Position numbers and translations under genes: made by a program. Of a DNA stretch of 64,000 nt, positions 34,915 to 47,930 are shown in pieces. The notes under the pieces are model-generated. The model saw nothing but the letters and a program-made list of their open reading frames with translations, did not search any database and had not been told where the DNA came from. Positions within the stretch are counted from its first letter, which is position 1. Each line of letters opens with the position of its first letter. Location: contig OZ024788.1 in NCBI GenBank assembly GCA_964017065.1, positions 6,198,087 to 6,262,086 of the forward strand. The letters are read 5' to 3'. This stretch comes from Haliclona indistincta (lineage: Eukaryota > Porifera > Demospongiae > Haplosclerida > Chalinidae).

Positions 34915-35065
34915 TACGATGGAACCTCTCTAAGGCGGACACTATTGGGACCATCAATTATAGAGAGGGTGTCCTCTGGTCAGGGGTTTGTTTTACATTA
35001 TGTGGGTTATATTTGGGATTCAGTAAGTGTCCATATAGAGGGATGATGCGTGTCTGCTAAGAGGT
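34915..35065. repeat. Degenerate palindromic repeat
   Basis: 'aacctctctaaggcggacac', then 'attatagagagggtgtcctc', gives short-range inverted symmetry. Similar words recur at about 36655-36720. Probably an old MITE. Confidence 0.45.
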
Positions 35066-35685
35066 ATAGAATCTTTCTGCTTCTACATGTACACAAACTA
35101 TTTGTTGCTGGGTTCATTATAGTTCAAGCTAATTTTTAGTTTGAAACCCGCTATAGATGATTTCGCCAATTTATAGGTGCGCCATAATCATCATCCTGCT
35201 TGAAAATCCGCATATTTTGTGGAAAGAGATCTGTGTAAAGAGCTGTTTTGGGGCTATTTTGTGGCCCTAATTAATCCTCAGTATTGTTCCTCCAACAATA
35301 TCGCTCAACACTGCAGTATTGTTGGGCACAACATTTTTATTGGTAAGAAGCCTAGGGAATGAGTTTTTTAGTGCTCCCATACCTGGCTGCTGGTAGCCTG
35401 ACAATCTATCAATGAATTCGAGATTTATACCTTCCAGAGAAGTTTTTAAATGATAACCAAGGTTTCTTACCAACACAAATGTTATGTTCAACTATACTGC
35501 AGTAGTCTAGCATTGCAGGATGGCTGCAAGAACAGCCCTGAAACTACTCTTCCCACAGCTCATTGCCATCTTTTCCACAAATATATCAATGGAGTTTTGA
35601 CGTGAGATGACGATTATAATTATGTTGTCTAAAGTTCAAGAATAATGCATTTCCGAAAGCATCTATTGCTAGCACTGTATCAATG
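35066..35685. other. Intergenic, no gene seen
   Basis: 'acaatatcgctcaacactgc' with nearby 'cagtattgttgggcacaac' shows weak inverted symmetry (about 35280-35335). Nothing else. Confidence 0.35.
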
Positions 35686-36393
35686 AAGCACCAAAGGTGC
35701 AGATGCCTCGGTGGAATAACCATTTCACATACACAGCAACAAACTGCAGCTGTTATACCTTTCTGTACAGCAATCACAATGCAGTACAATAGTTATGCAA
35801 TCAGAAGCCAATCAGTGCTGACCACTAATTCAACTGGGCGTGTCTATAAAGTTCAATTCGAGTGCAGAGCACGGCACAGCACATACACGAGCGAGATAGC
35901 GTCCATAGCTTGCTTACACAATTTCTTTAGAAATACGCTGTTATCCTGTGACTTATCAGCTTCTAGGCAGTCAACTGTGGATAGTTTTGTCTACGGAGAA
36001 CTCTAGATCATCAGCAACTACTGTTGCTCAAGCCGGCGAGCTCAAGCTCGAGCTGTAGTCCTTCGAGAGAATTTCGCTGGACCTACCAAGCTGTTTTGTA
36101 GTACAAACGAACTCACTAGCTGTAAGGCAGTCAGCTGTAAACTGTTTTGTCTTTAGAGGAGTCCAGAAAGCCGGGAACAGCCATCGAGGTAAGCATCTCA
36201 CGCCATAACTCACGAACGGAGCTTTAGAACCAACAATTTATCAATACAGTTCCGAGCAAATTGCGATTTCTACCTGTGTTGCTGATATCAGCGCTTAGTT
36301 TTTGGCGTGCGATGCGCTATGCCGGCAACGGACAGAATGACACACACACACACCCGACTACTGTATGCCTCGTGACTCCGCCCACCGAGGCAT
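35686..36393. mobile_element. 'GCCTCGGTGG' element, copy 1
   Basis: The left end, 'aaaggtgcagatgcctcggtgg'-like, and right end, 'ccgcccaccgaggcata', form short TIRs. The interior shares long stretches (for example 'ttctgtacagcaatcacaa', 'agaagccaatcagtgctgac', 'aactgggcgtgtctat') with copies at 46474-47400 and 56091-58096. No transposase, so non-autonomous. Confidence 0.9.
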
Positions 36394-37170
36394 AATCATG
36401 CATGTAGGTGAATAACTGCTGTTCACAGAATTGGTCTAGAGCACATATGAAATGTCAGAATAATTTTTTATAGTGTCAACAAGTAAAGAATTTAGGTGTA
36501 GGGGTGGAGCTTGTAAAAGTATAAAGGGATTCAGAAAAAGAAACAAGAAAGCTTATAGGTACACTTGCAAAAGTAAAGCCAAGTTATGTACATTAGCGGC
36601 TTATACAAAATAAAATAGGAATGTCGTTAAAGCTTTGGCTCAAGTAATTGCAGCGTAACCCCTCTCATCTGAACACCCTTGGGTCCCTCAAATAATGTCC
36701 TTATTAAAGAGGTGTCCTTTTCTAAACATACTTTGGGATCACATGCAGTGTCCACATTACAGTAGATGACCTTATCTGACAGCAGGAGTGTATAAGGGGA
36801 AGGAGAGTTTAGCCGCAATTTATCCAAATATAAAATGCGGACGTGCGTGTCCAAAAACTTTCATATTAGAAATTTTTTGGCAAGTGGCCGTTCACCGGTC
36901 AGGAGCTTTTGACGTGCGTGGTGTTCAGATTGCCAGTTAATCTGTCTGCCTTACCTTCTCTGCCTATAAGAAGGTCGAGGCCCATAGCTCGCAGCAAACA
37001 GCTTATAATTACGGAAGACAGCGTGCGGCGGAGTTTTTTGTTTGGATATTTCCATTGCGTGCATTGGAGTTGAATGCTCCTTTTCCTTATGTGCTCCTGC
37101 TGACAGTGAGAGGGGTCCATAATGGATTTTAAAGCTCTATATATAATCCATGGTTCCTCTATATACATTT
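36394..37170. other. Intergenic, no gene seen
   Basis: Contains a short repeat (about 36655-36720) like that at 34915. The minus-strand frames here have no features. Confidence 0.35.
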
Positions 37171-38590
37171 TTGCTGTGGCTTTAGTCCTGGCAACGGGAC
37201 CGCAGGGTCAGTCCTGGCATGCGTGTGTACTAACTATCCCTTAGGAGTAGTACTATAATTATTGCCCACACATTAATTTTAGCACTAAATGAAACGAAAA
37301 TAACAGTGCTTTTGATGTCGTAGCGATGGTCGAGTGAAGGACGAGGCGGTACAGAGTCTCATGGTTCAAGTCCGATTTTTTACTTTGTTTTCTTTGTTTT
37401 TGGGGCGAGCCTGAGCGAGTCCCATACTGCTCAATAACTGTCTCCTGCGAGCTATGTATGCGTATGTCATTCCGTAAATGCCCGCGCATTGTTAATTCAT
37501 CGGATGATTTCAATTTTGCTCAACTGTTAGCATGTGTATACTACTACAACTGGTACTACTGATATGCATGGTTCTAAGTGGGAACAACAATTATTGAGGA
37601 GTGAACGGGCTCGTCTAGCTGCGAGATGCTGAAACCGCTGAAAAAAAGAGCGGAGACTGAGCAAGCGCAGAGCTTGTGATAAAGACAGTCGTGCTGAGCG
37701 TTCTTCTGAAATGAGAGCAGACTGACAGCAGCAACAGCGGCGTGAAGCTGAGACTGAAGAACAGAGAGTGACAGGCTGCAGCAAATGAGAGAACATGAAC
37801 TTGCGCGATAGGATTAGCACTGAGAAGTAGTAGTCTACAGTGTATGCAAGAAAGTCGACAAAGGCAACCACTCCAACCAGCCCATCTACAGATTGAACTA
37901 CCTGTTGTTAGACCCAATATGATCAATTTTCACACTTTTATCAGCAGTATAGAGGTACCTTTGTCTTTTCTCAATACTGACCGTTCACTCGACTGTGGCA
38001 CAATCAGTGCATCACACCTTCTCAAAAGCATCTCCTCGCCTAAATACCTACTTATGGCTACCAACACTACTCGCTCAGGCTCGCCCCACAAATGTCCTGC
38101 ATTTGGGCTGTTAGGTTTGTAGTTTACATTGTTGGGCAGTGCTGTTGGCCATGGCTTGGCACTGCTGTACATTAAGGGTAAAGCACCGTTAGGGTTATCA
38201 CGGCGAAGGTTTTCAGGTCTTGGGTTTAGGGTTACCGTACAGCGAGAAATTTTGGTGGACAAAATTTTGGCGAATTTGGCGAATTGCACACGAAACACCA
38301 AAATTTTAACCGCCAAAATGAAATGATTGTGCGTGTGCCTATCCGCCTTGGCATCAATTCGCCAAAATATTAACCGCCAAAATCTATTCTTAGCAAATTC
38401 GCCAAAATTTTGTCCACCAAAATTTCTCGCTATACGGTAGTTATATAATTCTATTATATAATTATTATAATATATCTGCCATGACTATAACTAAACCATA
38501 AATAATTATTAGTGACTATCTGTCGATCCCGTTGCCAGGACCCATCCGAATTTCATTAAATCCTGTTGCCGGGACTAGAGCCACAATGAT
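37171..38590. mobile_element. Degraded TIR element with Arg-rich coding remnant
   Basis: 'gtggctttagtcctggcaac' (37177) is mirrored by 'ttgccgggactagagccac' (38566), and 'ggggcgagcctgagcgag' (37400) by 'ctcgctcaggctcgcccc' (38068). Between them, 37570-37870 in the + direction reads as broken frames rich in R, E, A and Q (for example SERARLAARC, then REAETEEQRV), resembling the Arg-rich repeats seen in proteins of large eukaryotic transposons. A MITE (38235-38438) has landed in its right half. Confidence 0.55.
38235..38438. mobile_element. AAATTTTGG-type MITE
   Basis: The left terminus 'ccgtacagcgagaaattttg' is mirrored by 'caccaaaatttctcgctata' and 'cgg' on the right. The interior is rich in 'gccaaaat'. 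About 205 bp. Confidence 0.9.
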
Positions 38591-39860
38591 ACAGTCATAT
38601 ACAGAATCATAGACATAATATTTTTGCTATACAGGGCGTTGTTTGTACAATGTGTCATGTGCTGTGTGAGCATAGTGATTGGGAAAAAGCAAAAATCAAT
38701 TGCCCTGAAGTATTTGAATTTAAGAGCAATTTCATTTGTTCTGAGTAAGTATAGTAAGCCTTTTAAGTGTGTTCATGCACCTACATGTATTTTCTGTGAT
38801 GTCTTATTGTGCTCTAAACTCCTCACTGTTTGAATGATGTTCTATTTGTGTAACGATGTTGCACATAACAAAGTTGCCTTGGTACATTGTGCGATTTTGT
38901 TTTAGGCAGTAAATTTGCCTTGTTGCACGCAAAAAGTTGCTTAGTGTATAGGAATTTGTGTTTTCTTGAGAAAGCACATGTAGCATTAATAATTTAATAG
39001 GCATTTTTAGAAGGCATGGACTTTCTTTGGAAAGTGCTAAAGAAGGCTCAGTCACATGTAAAGCACACCAAGGATGTTCTACACTTTGCCTGTGCCGCTC
39101 AAAATTTGCCATGAACGAGATCTCTAATTCCCTATGATTTTAGCTCATTAAAAATTCACAAATAAAAGTCAGGCAATGCTTGTGTTAAGTGTTTCAGTGG
39201 TAATAGTGAGCACGAGCAAGCACAATGAGTCTGAGAGAGCACATGATGCATGCTGTTCACACTTGCTATGACAGAAATTACCCAAGAGTATTATAACAAG
39301 TACATTTAATGAATGCAGGGGCGGGTCTGAGCTGATTTATGGACACCAGTGCCAGCAGCAAGCAACTTGCAATGCACACTGACAACATACATACGCAACA
39401 GTAAGCTCCTTGATTTACCAAGAGCTTTCTAGTTCTACAATTAAAAATCTTCTTGTGTGGCTGGTGTTACGTGTAGCTGCCTCACAGAGTAGCCAAGCTG
39501 AAACATCTCTGTTCAAGTTTGTCATGCAAGAACCCAGCTTTCACCATATTAACTCATGCACAGTATTATGATTTGTTCAAGCTACTACCAATCAAGCTCC
39601 AGAGACTATTTTCACGCTCCCAGATTCCACGTGCACCAATGGGCTTGCACTATGTGTTATTGATTGAATAGGCGTGTTCTAATTCTTGGGAACATTGGGG
39701 CGACAAACGCACCCCATGACAGATACTGACATTATATACAAAGTTTCTGCGCATGTGGGACGTTGCCGCGATCAATGTGCAGGGCTCCGTCAAGCTTGCC
39801 CCAATTATTGCCTGCATGAGTAGCAAATACTGTTCAGGCGCAAGTGTTTTGATATGCTAG
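38591..39860. other. Intergenic, no gene seen
   Basis: 38850-38950 holds a degraded relative of the 'gcaacaaagttgc' MITE. No supported exon otherwise. Confidence 0.4.
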
Positions 39861-40063
39861 TACTCCGTTCACACTGTGGGCTGAACCGAATCATGCCATA
39901 CCTTATGATCAAAGTTCCAACACTACTGAACCATGCAGGAATAAGCTTCCCACCAATGCCGGTTGGGGTGCCACGATGGTGCCGTTCAGTTTAGTTGCGT
40001 TCATACCGTCAGAAATTTGCAACCGGGCCTGATTCGGTTCTAAATCATAGTGTGAATGCAGTA
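39861..40063. mobile_element. MITE with 'cgttcacact' ends
   Basis: 'ccgttcacactgtgggctga' and 'accgaatcat' on the left are mirrored by 'tgattcggttct' and 'atagtgtgaatgca' on the right. About 200 bp, no ORF. Confidence 0.75.
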
Positions 40064-41660
40064 TAAGCTCACTTACAGGCCTTTGAAAGAAGGCCTGGTA
40101 ACAATTGTATGCGCATGCACAAAAGTTTAACTCTTTGTGTTCAATGAAACAATAATGATTAAAGTCAAATACTTATCACTTCCTAACTGTAGTTCTTAGC
40201 TTGCTGGATATGGGCTCTCAACAAAGATTTCTTTTATCCAGCAAAGTTAGTGTGTGTTGCAGCACCGGAGGCGAAGTTATGACTACTCTTTGTCTTAGAC
40301 ACGAGTACAGAGTACGTGTGCCTAGACCTGTGTTACAGGAGCTATCCACAATCCACTGTGAGTCTAGAGGACCCTACGCACATCGAAGAGAAATCACAGT
40401 TTTAGCAAATAGCTACGATGCCTCTTCGGCCAATGTCTTGAGAATCTTAACCCTTTAAGCCCTAATGACGCCATTTGGTGTCATACATACTTCAGACACC
40501 ATAACTTTATCCAAAAGTGGTAAAATATTCCGAAACGAAGCTAAATTGAAGAATACAAATAACCGTTTAAAAAATCCAGTGGTTTTCTTGCGTGTCCCCT
40601 GCACTAAACGTATTGGCACCCAGCATTTCTATGGCTCCAGTGCAAATTTCACAATATTTTAAGAGACAAAATGGCTGCTGAGAAAATTTGGACATTTTAT
40701 GGCTTAAGGACACTCGGAAAACACATTTTTGCATGTTTTGCGCTCATCAAAACCACTGCTATTTGTAGTAGCCAGCCACAAAGTGGGAGGAGCATCACAA
40801 ATTTGAGACCAGTAGCACAAAAGATACATTCGCAGGAGAATTGGTCAGCATTTACGAGGTTAAAATTCCAGCAAGATAATTTAGATTTAAAGAGTTCAAA
40901 TGGAATCCACTTTTGATGCTCATTGTATTTCAAATGCGAATTGAAAACAAATTAAATGCATATCGTGAGCGTTCAATGTAGCGAATTGGATGCGAATTCT
41001 GCGGCTCAAAAGCTACATTGCGCTCTTCCTAGCCTTCAACGATGCTTTTAAGTCAATTACAAAGGTTGTCTGCCAAGCGCCTTTTGTCTACTCGCGTTGG
41101 TATGCACCCACGCGCTAAAGTCTCAATTCGCAAAAGAATAGCCTAGATAGTAGCTGCATTTCTGAGTGACTGTCGACGTCGCAGGCCACAACCAAACAAG
41201 CGAAAGTGGCATGAAATATGTGGTCATGAATATTAATTAACAAAATGTTTTCCAAATCCTGTATCCGCCCCTGTATGTGATGGGTCAGGTCACACCTGAG
41301 TAGCTGATGGCTGTCAAGTTGTGTCCCATAATTAAGATGAAGTACGTGTTGTCAACTTGTCATGTACTGGATCATGTACACAACACACATACAGGTTAAT
41401 AATATTATTATTTTGTTTTATTACATGCAGGTGTCTAAATGCATAGCAAGTTGGATAGTAGTTATCGCTATGCTGGAGATTAATCATGTTGACTATAATT
41501 ATAATTATATTAAGTAGAAGTACATAATTATTAAAATTTATGCCATGATGAGGTGTACAGCATACCATGGACGCTATACATGGTTTCAAAAGTAGTTATT
41601 AACTCGTTAATGCAACCGGCAAATTGGGCGGTACGTAATCACGTGTAAGTTATGCGCCTA
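40064..41660. other. Intergenic, no gene seen
   Basis: Open frames of 65-85 codons (40201, 40465, 40671) lack family features or splice partners. 40447 begins 'ttaaccctttaagccctaat', reminiscent of TTAA-flanked elements, but no matching right end was found. Confidence 0.35.
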
Positions 41661-41966
41661 TCATTGTCACGCTCCACCACCCCCAACACGGGGTAGGGTG
41701 GAGGATTACATGGGGATTTGCAAGCTGCTTTCTGCCCGAGGGGTGGGGCATTTGACACGATCGTATTTTTCAGTAAAACATACGTATGCGGAGATAGGGA
41801 CATCTAGCATAGTGTTCTCTGCTTGGACTGTGGTCACCAGTAGAGGCTAGGTGGAGATATGTAGGGGATTTGCATGCCAGTCGCTCCCCCACCCCTGGGG
41901 CATTTTAAAAACCACAAGCGCAAATCCCCACCTCGCCCCGTGTTGGGGGTAGTGGGACGTGACAGT
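41661..41966. mobile_element. Short TIR element, C-rich ends
   Basis: 'tgtcacgctccaccaccccc' with 'aacacgggg' on the left is mirrored by 'ccccgtgttgggggtag' and 'tgggacgtgaca' on the right. About 305 bp. A second inner symmetry ('catggggatttgcaagc' against 'gcgcaaatccccacc') supports an inverted-repeat element. Confidence 0.8.
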
Positions 41967-43540
41967 ATTAGAGAGATTAAGTTTTTATTACCTGTACGTG
42001 TAACGTGCACGCGTAACGTGTAAAAGATCACGTGAGCGCTACAATAAGTGGGCTGGGCTGGCTTACCCGTTGATTTTACCCGTACAGTGCGTGTAGACCA
42101 CTGTTTACAGGTTGGCAGTTTACCTGTGGATTTTGTTGCTCAAAGTTTCATCAATTCCACGTTTGTTACAGATGTATGTGTAGCTTGATTCCTGCTCTAC
42201 ATGCTCGACTTTTCGAAACGCCGATACGAGCTGTCCTTCGCCCGTACAAGTCGTCAGAGCAGGAACGACCATGGCTCACCAAGCTGCTGGTTAGTTTGTC
42301 GAGCTACAAGCGTTTTGTTTACCCTTTGAACCATGCTCAACGCGAATCCTGGTCGTCTCTTGTCTTCTTAGCTACACACCCGAGCGCTCTGCTACATGCT
42401 CGAGTACAGGTATTACCCGCTACGCCTGCAAAACTTAATCGCCGTTAGTAGCCTGCCTGTGACGTCTAACGCGAGTCTACAGGTTACACGTTACGCGTTC
42501 GTAAAACTTAACCTCTCTATTGATAGGCGCATTACGCCTAGGCCTATAGACCATTTTAGGCGCGAATGTTTGGACCGCCACATTGACGGTATTGTGCTGC
42601 TAGTAAAACCAGGAGCACATGAACAGAAGGAGCGTGCAACTGTAAACCGCGCGTTAGTGCCAACAGTGTATAATTAGATTCACAGATGTGTGCTCAGAAC
42701 TTCCATATTTGGAAGTTTTTGTGCTTCATTAAATATGCGTGACGTACGTTCTGTGCACGTGATACATAATAGAGCTAAGTGCGGCCAGAGAGGATGGCGC
42801 GAACCCCTCGACGTCTTAGTCAGGCCAGCTCCAAGAGAAAGCTGATCATGCTGTCTCCCCGGCGGATTCGTTTACAACAAGTGAAGAGCTCGCCCGTGAG
42901 GAGCGCAATGAAAGCGGGATGAACGTATTCAAGTAGCGATGTGCGTGGGCATGGTCATGCGGCCGGAAATGTCTCCACCTTTTTCAATTCAAAAAGTGGA
43001 AATTGTCTTGCGCGACGCCTGAGTGCCGTTTCAGTGGCTAAAAACCACCCAAAGGTTTTCAGATACGCTGATTCCAACTATTTATGAAATTTAAGCGCAT
43101 AAATCTGGGAAACAATGCTGTTTTGCTATGATCAATCAGTGCTAGATCGAAAAACCCAGAAATTTGGTAATAAAAAAATTATTTTCGTAGTCAAACAGTT
43201 TGCAATGTTAGTTAAACTTGGAGAATGCCTCTGACCAGCACTTACAAAGATATTAGTAACAGTTTAGGTAAGTGCAAACGTGCTCCAAAGTCGCGCACAG
43301 CTGGAGTGTAGTGCTAACTGGCCTGTTCGCCATGTACTGCAACAGGCAAGTAGCTGGTCAAACGTCCGTTATAGCCATTGTTGTGAATCTGGCTGGTCGT
43401 ATTTTGCTTCAATAAGTATGCCGAACAGGTCAGCGTAGCCCAGGCTGTCGTGTCATACTCAAAATTACCGTTTTTCACCTATGCTACGAAGTGCGCAACA
43501 GCGCCGCTGTAACCAGGAAGCCGGCTTTGTAATGTAAATT
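41967..43540. other. Intergenic, TE-derived words, no gene supported
   Basis: 'tatagaccattttaggcgc' (42548) is the complement of 'gcgactaaaatggtctata' (45604), and 'aggagcacatgaacagaagg' (42611) is mirrored at 45046-45066. This suggests the ends of a composite inverted-repeat element spanning about 42548-45622. The 90-codon frames at 42176-42677 are not recognisable. Confidence 0.4.
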
Positions 43541-44148
43541 ACAGTGTTCCACACGAAGAGAGGGAATTAATGTTAGGAATGTATGACGTCACGTCAATAG
43601 CAACAATACATTATAGCAGACAAAATGGCCGCCAAAAACCTGATCTCTTGCAGAGTGAAGTCGCGCTTGACGCTGTATATGCTTCTACAGACGCTAGGTG
43701 AGATCTACTTTCATGATTAATGTTTTGGCATTGCAGTCATGAAGTTTTAGAGCTTAACTACCAGTAGAACTGGAATTCCTGTCCCTAACGTTTGGCTCGT
43801 CGTGAACGGTCAACTTTTGCTCTTTGCCGCCGATGTAGTACTGATCGGGACCAATCCTGCTGACAACAGATAAGCATCCGAGGTGAAAGCATCAATGCAG
43901 CGATGACAGAGCTTAACTACCAGTAGTCCCTGAGATTCGCTCCCTAACGTGTTTTTCCAAATGGTTGCCTGTCTTTCACATTACTGTCACGTGAGTGTCA
44001 TCTGACAAGAAGCCATATAAAGCACAATATTCAGTAAGGATAGAGGATCAAAATGATACATACATCATAACTCTAGGACATATGATTCTAGAGAAATCAA
44101 GCAAACTGTCAACACACAATTATTCCTTCTCTTCGTGTGGAACACTGT
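43541..44148. mobile_element. TIR element with 'acagtgttccacacgaagag' ends
   Basis: The left end at 43541 is mirrored by 'ctcttcgtgtggaacactgt' ending at 44148. Inside, two direct repeats of 'agagcttaactaccagtag' occur at about 43750 and 43901. No ORF. Confidence 0.8.
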
Positions 44149-44410
44149 AGTGGAGAACAAAATCACACAGTAACCGCCACAAAACCCGTTGTAACTCAGC
44201 CATTTTAGCACCGATTCTAACGAAATTTAGATTTGTGTGCTGCTAAAGGTTAGCAGAAGCCACCTAGAACAACTAGTAATTGATTCAGACAGTTTAAACG
44301 TTTTAGTGCACATCGCTAATTCAAGCTGAGCAACACCAGGCGCGCTCGCTGTCGTAAACTTACCAAGTAATGCGCGTTAAATAGATATGACGTACGTTCA
44401 TACCTAGGTA

Positions 44411-44984
44411 GCCTCGTCCCCAGGCCCCGCCTCCCAAAGCTGAGGAGAGGGCCTGGTACAGACTGTCAGCGCATGCGCCGGAATTCACGGAATTCCAGAA
44501 ATCACCGGATATTTTCCGTTCATTATTGCTACACTTTACGTCACAGATCATGGCGGAAGTTAGTAGAGCAGATTTCGAGGCTACTATGTTGTATGCACTC
44601 CAGTGCATCGGATGTTCACATTTGAAACCAAAGCCAGAACAGTTAGCCATGTATATGAAGGCTGTGATGTTTTCGTATGGAGATATTGTGCTGTCAAGTT
44701 TTACCATTCGTTTTCAACCACAAGTACAGTCGTACTGACAGCCTAGTAGTAGTTGTCTCTCAGTTGGTGTCTCTTATGGCTGACCAGGTGGATGGCTTAC
44801 GGCAAAAGGGAGTGAAAGCTGCAATAATATCGCCCGTAGGCAAAATTATTATATACGTCACATAAATAATTACCATCTAATGACGTCATCGCAATTAAAT
44901 TCCCATGAATAATAGACGCATGCGCACACAGTGTGTACCAGGCCCTCTCCTCAGCTTTGGGAGGCGGGGCCTGGGGACGAGGCT
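44411..44984. mobile_element. Non-autonomous TIR element carrying a RecQ-like helicase fragment
   Basis: The termini 'gcctcgtccccaggccccgc' and 'gcggggcctggggacgaggc' are perfect complements extending about 50 bases. The element is flanked by 'tacctaggta' on both sides (44401-44410, 44987-44996), a likely target duplication. The interior holds the helicase pseudogene at 44550-44865. Confidence 0.9.
44550..44865 (+). pseudogene. RecQ-like helicase N-terminal fragment
   Basis: The frame from ATG 44550 reads MAEVSRADFEATMLYALQCI, then HLKPKPEQLAMYMK, which resembles the segment before the Walker A motif of RecQ-type helicases. After a frame change near 44665 the sequence continues LPFVFNHKYSRTDSLVVVVS, then SLMADQVDGLRQKGVKAAIIS, matching the motif Ia region ('SPL.SLM.DQV..L...G..A'). 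The Walker A GKS is corrupted at the frame break. The ATPase (DEAH) box and the rest of the protein are absent. Family knowledge: RecQ-like helicases are carried by some animal DNA transposons, so this is probably an internally deleted derivative. Confidence 0.7.
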
Positions 44985-46195
44985 AATACCTAGGTAAAGC
45001 GGAAGTACGTCATTAATTATTAAAGTGTTGGCACTGAAGTTGCACGCTCCTTCTGTTCATGTGCTCCTGGTAAAACATAAGATATTCGTTTCTTTGCGCG
45101 CTTGGCAGGCTAATTTCCCCTTGCAAGCGATAGAATATTGCATTGCAAGTTTAAGAGTTTACAAACGAACATTACTGCCACAATCTCGGTCAAGAAAGCG
45201 AAGTTAGCAAGCATTTGACTGCTAGAAACTGGTCCAGTTTTTCTGCTGTTCTGTATCAGCCAAGCTATTATCAATTGGACTGTTCGATCAAGGCCGCTAT
45301 CCAGTATTGTTTGCTACCATGACGTAGTTGCTCGTAGACACAGTGTGCCAGTAAAATCGAACAAAATGTCAGTAGTTTCGTTCCATATTTCCCGCTTTGC
45401 TGGCTGTTCGAGAGATAGAAACGCGCGTTTTCAAGCTCTAGTGACTCATATAAGCAATATTCTTTCGGTTGTGTGTGCAAAGTACCTAGCTAAGCGCGCA
45501 AAAAGACGAAACCTTGTGTTTTGCCTGCAGCACAATACCGACAAAATGGTGGCGTCGACACGGTCATGTCTGGTGTTGTACGGGCGCGCGCGGGAAAATG
45601 ATTAGCGACTAAAATGGTCTATAGATGCTTTCCGTGTGGAGGCGTGAAGGAATTTTTGCGCCGCTAGCAATGAGAACGTGACGCGTGCTTGCGTGTACGA
45701 GGCGTTAATTGACCTCCAGTAGGCGCAAATGAAGCTAAATTTTTTTACAAGCGTCTAGCCTCCTGCCTGGCCTCCAAATGGGATCAGCCCTATTCCTCAA
45801 CACTGTCTTGGCTTCGCACCCGTCTAACACTTTCCCTCCTTCTCTCAGCCATACAGTGCATCCGAGGCACTCGTTCACATAGTGGACGTGCCTTCAAGGC
45901 TCCCTCTTCTCTGGACCTTGTGGTATCAGAAACTCAGCTCAGCTAGAGTAAACCACCTACAGTATATTCGGCCACCATCTATTATCGGCCACTCGTTCGT
46001 ACACTTGCAAATACGCTACACAGATCAAACTTGACCGACGTATAGACACACACTTCCTCTGCCTGCATTGCAAATAAGCAGCTCGTAACTGCTTCTTTGT
46101 CTACTGTGGAGACGAAGAAAGTGGGTAGCCGAAAACATTGATGTTCGGCAAAAGCAATCTATTATCCGGCACCTCAGCATTACAACGAGCTACAA

Positions 46196-47930
46196 TTGAA
46201 AAGCTCTCGTCTTGCCGTCCGGGTAATTTTCTTTTCCAAAGACCCCGGGGTCGAGCAATCTATGTTCGGCAACTCATGATATTGTTTCAGTGCAATTTAT
46301 GGTCAAAGAAAACACGAATGCGATACAGAAACACGTCGGCTGAGTAGAGCCATCTCATGTCTATCACAATCACCAAAATTCAGTAACCCTGCGTTCGTTT
46401 CTTGATCGCACAAGCTGCAAACAGCCAAAATAGTGGGCGTGGCTTCCAAGGAGTAACCCAGTGCTTGTAAAACTAGGCACCGAAGGTGCTTATGCCTCGG
46501 TGGAATGTTATGCATACATGCCTGTCTGACTAAATACGCTGAACTGAAATACACAAGCAGTAATGAAAGTCTGCTGTTGCTAGTTGAACACTATGCTAGT
46601 GGCTGACGACTTATAAAATTATTACGAAGTTCAGCACCTCATATGAGAGACAATAAATCTGGCATGGTATTCAATAATGGCAATGAACATTTTACATAAT
46701 ATTATACTAGTGAGATGTAAGGAGTAGAGAAAAGAAAATAAACATACACAGTAAAGTTAAACTGCAGCTGTTGTACCTTTCTGTACAGCAATCACAATGC
46801 AGTATAATAGTTATGCAATCAGAAGCCAATCAGTGCTGACCACTAATTCAACTGGGCGTGTCTATGTTGTTCAGGGCACAGCACGTACAACGAGCGAGAT
46901 AGCGTCCATAGCTTGCTTGCACAATTTCTTTAGACATACGATGTAACCTATCAGCTTCTAGGCAGTCAACTGTGGATAATTTTGTCTACGGAGAACTCTA
47001 GATCGCCAGCAACGGCCATAGATCGCGAGGTAAGCAAAGCTACGCCTTAACTCTAGATTGCAGCTTCATATACAAGTCTGCCGTGCTGTTCTGAAGTAAA
47101 GGCGAACTCACTAGCTGTAAGGCAGCCAGCAATAGACAATTTTGTCTTTACATCAGCAACTAGATCGCCAGCCGGCGATCGCGAGGTAAGCAATCACGCT
47201 ATAACTCACGAACAGAGCCTTATAACCAAAATCCTTACAATTCATTTTCAAGCAAATATCGACTTTAGCTTGTATTGCAACTTTCAGCGCTTAGTTTTCT
47301 GCGAGCGACGAGAAATCCTGCCGACAGACAGACACACACACACACAGACAGATACACAAACCGACTACCGTATGCCCCGTGGCTCCGCCCACCGAGGCAT
47401 AAAAAGTAAACCGAGCATTCCAGAAGTTAAATTTGATTCTAATCCTCTTTGTCTGCACTCGCAAAGTAGTTTAGCGCTGATCAGTGGCTGTATTAGTGAT
47501 GGATAGTAATTTTATAGAGAAGTCCTCAAATCAGCAAGCACTGTCCATATCCATCAGAAGTGCAGTCATTGATCAGCGCTAGACTACTTTGCGAGTGCCG
47601 ACAAAGAGGCTTAGAATCAAATTTAACTTCTGGAATGCTCGGTTTACTTTTTGTTTTACAAGCACTGGGTTACTCCTTGGAAGCCACGCCCACTATTTTG
47701 GCTGTTTGCAGCTTGTGCGATCAAGAAACGAACGCAGGGTTACTGAATTTTGGTGATTGTGATAGACATGAGATGGCTCTACTCAGCCGACGTGTTTCTG
47801 TATCGCAATCGTGTTTTCTTTGACCATAAATTGCACTGAAACAATATCATGAGTTGCCGAACATAGATTGCTCGACCCCGGGGTCTTTGGAAAAGAAAAT
47901 TACCCGGACGGCAAGACGAGAGCTTTTCAA
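46196..47930. mobile_element. Foldback element with arms of about 350 bp, itself interrupted
   Basis: 'ttgaaaagctctcgtcttgc' on the left is mirrored by 'gcaagacgagagcttttcaa' on the right. The arms include 'ccaaagaccccggggtcgag' and 'gtgggcgtggcttccaagga' and are near identical. The left arm is split at 46474-47400 by the GCCTCGGTGG element and resumes at 'aaaagtaaaccgagcattcc'. The frames at 46303-46554 (minus) and 47560-47823 (plus) are the same arm read twice, not two genes. Confidence 0.93.
46474..47400. mobile_element. 'GCCTCGGTGG' element, copy 2
   Basis: Inserted in the left arm of the foldback at 46196. The uninterrupted right arm shows the empty site. The ends 'tatgcctcggtgg' and 'ccaccgaggcata' are inverted. 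The interior has repeated units 'ctagatcgccagc' and 'cgcgaggtaagc'. Confidence 0.92.

Noticed and set aside
40447..40920. TTAA-flanked element like 53466-54060
   Set aside because: Only the left-end similarity (ttaaccctttaagccc) is visible; no matching right end and no interior similarity.
46303..47823. Two nearly identical small proteins on opposite strands (46303-46554 and 47560-47823)
   Set aside because: They are the two arms of one foldback element; the identity reflects the inverted repeat, not duplicated genes.
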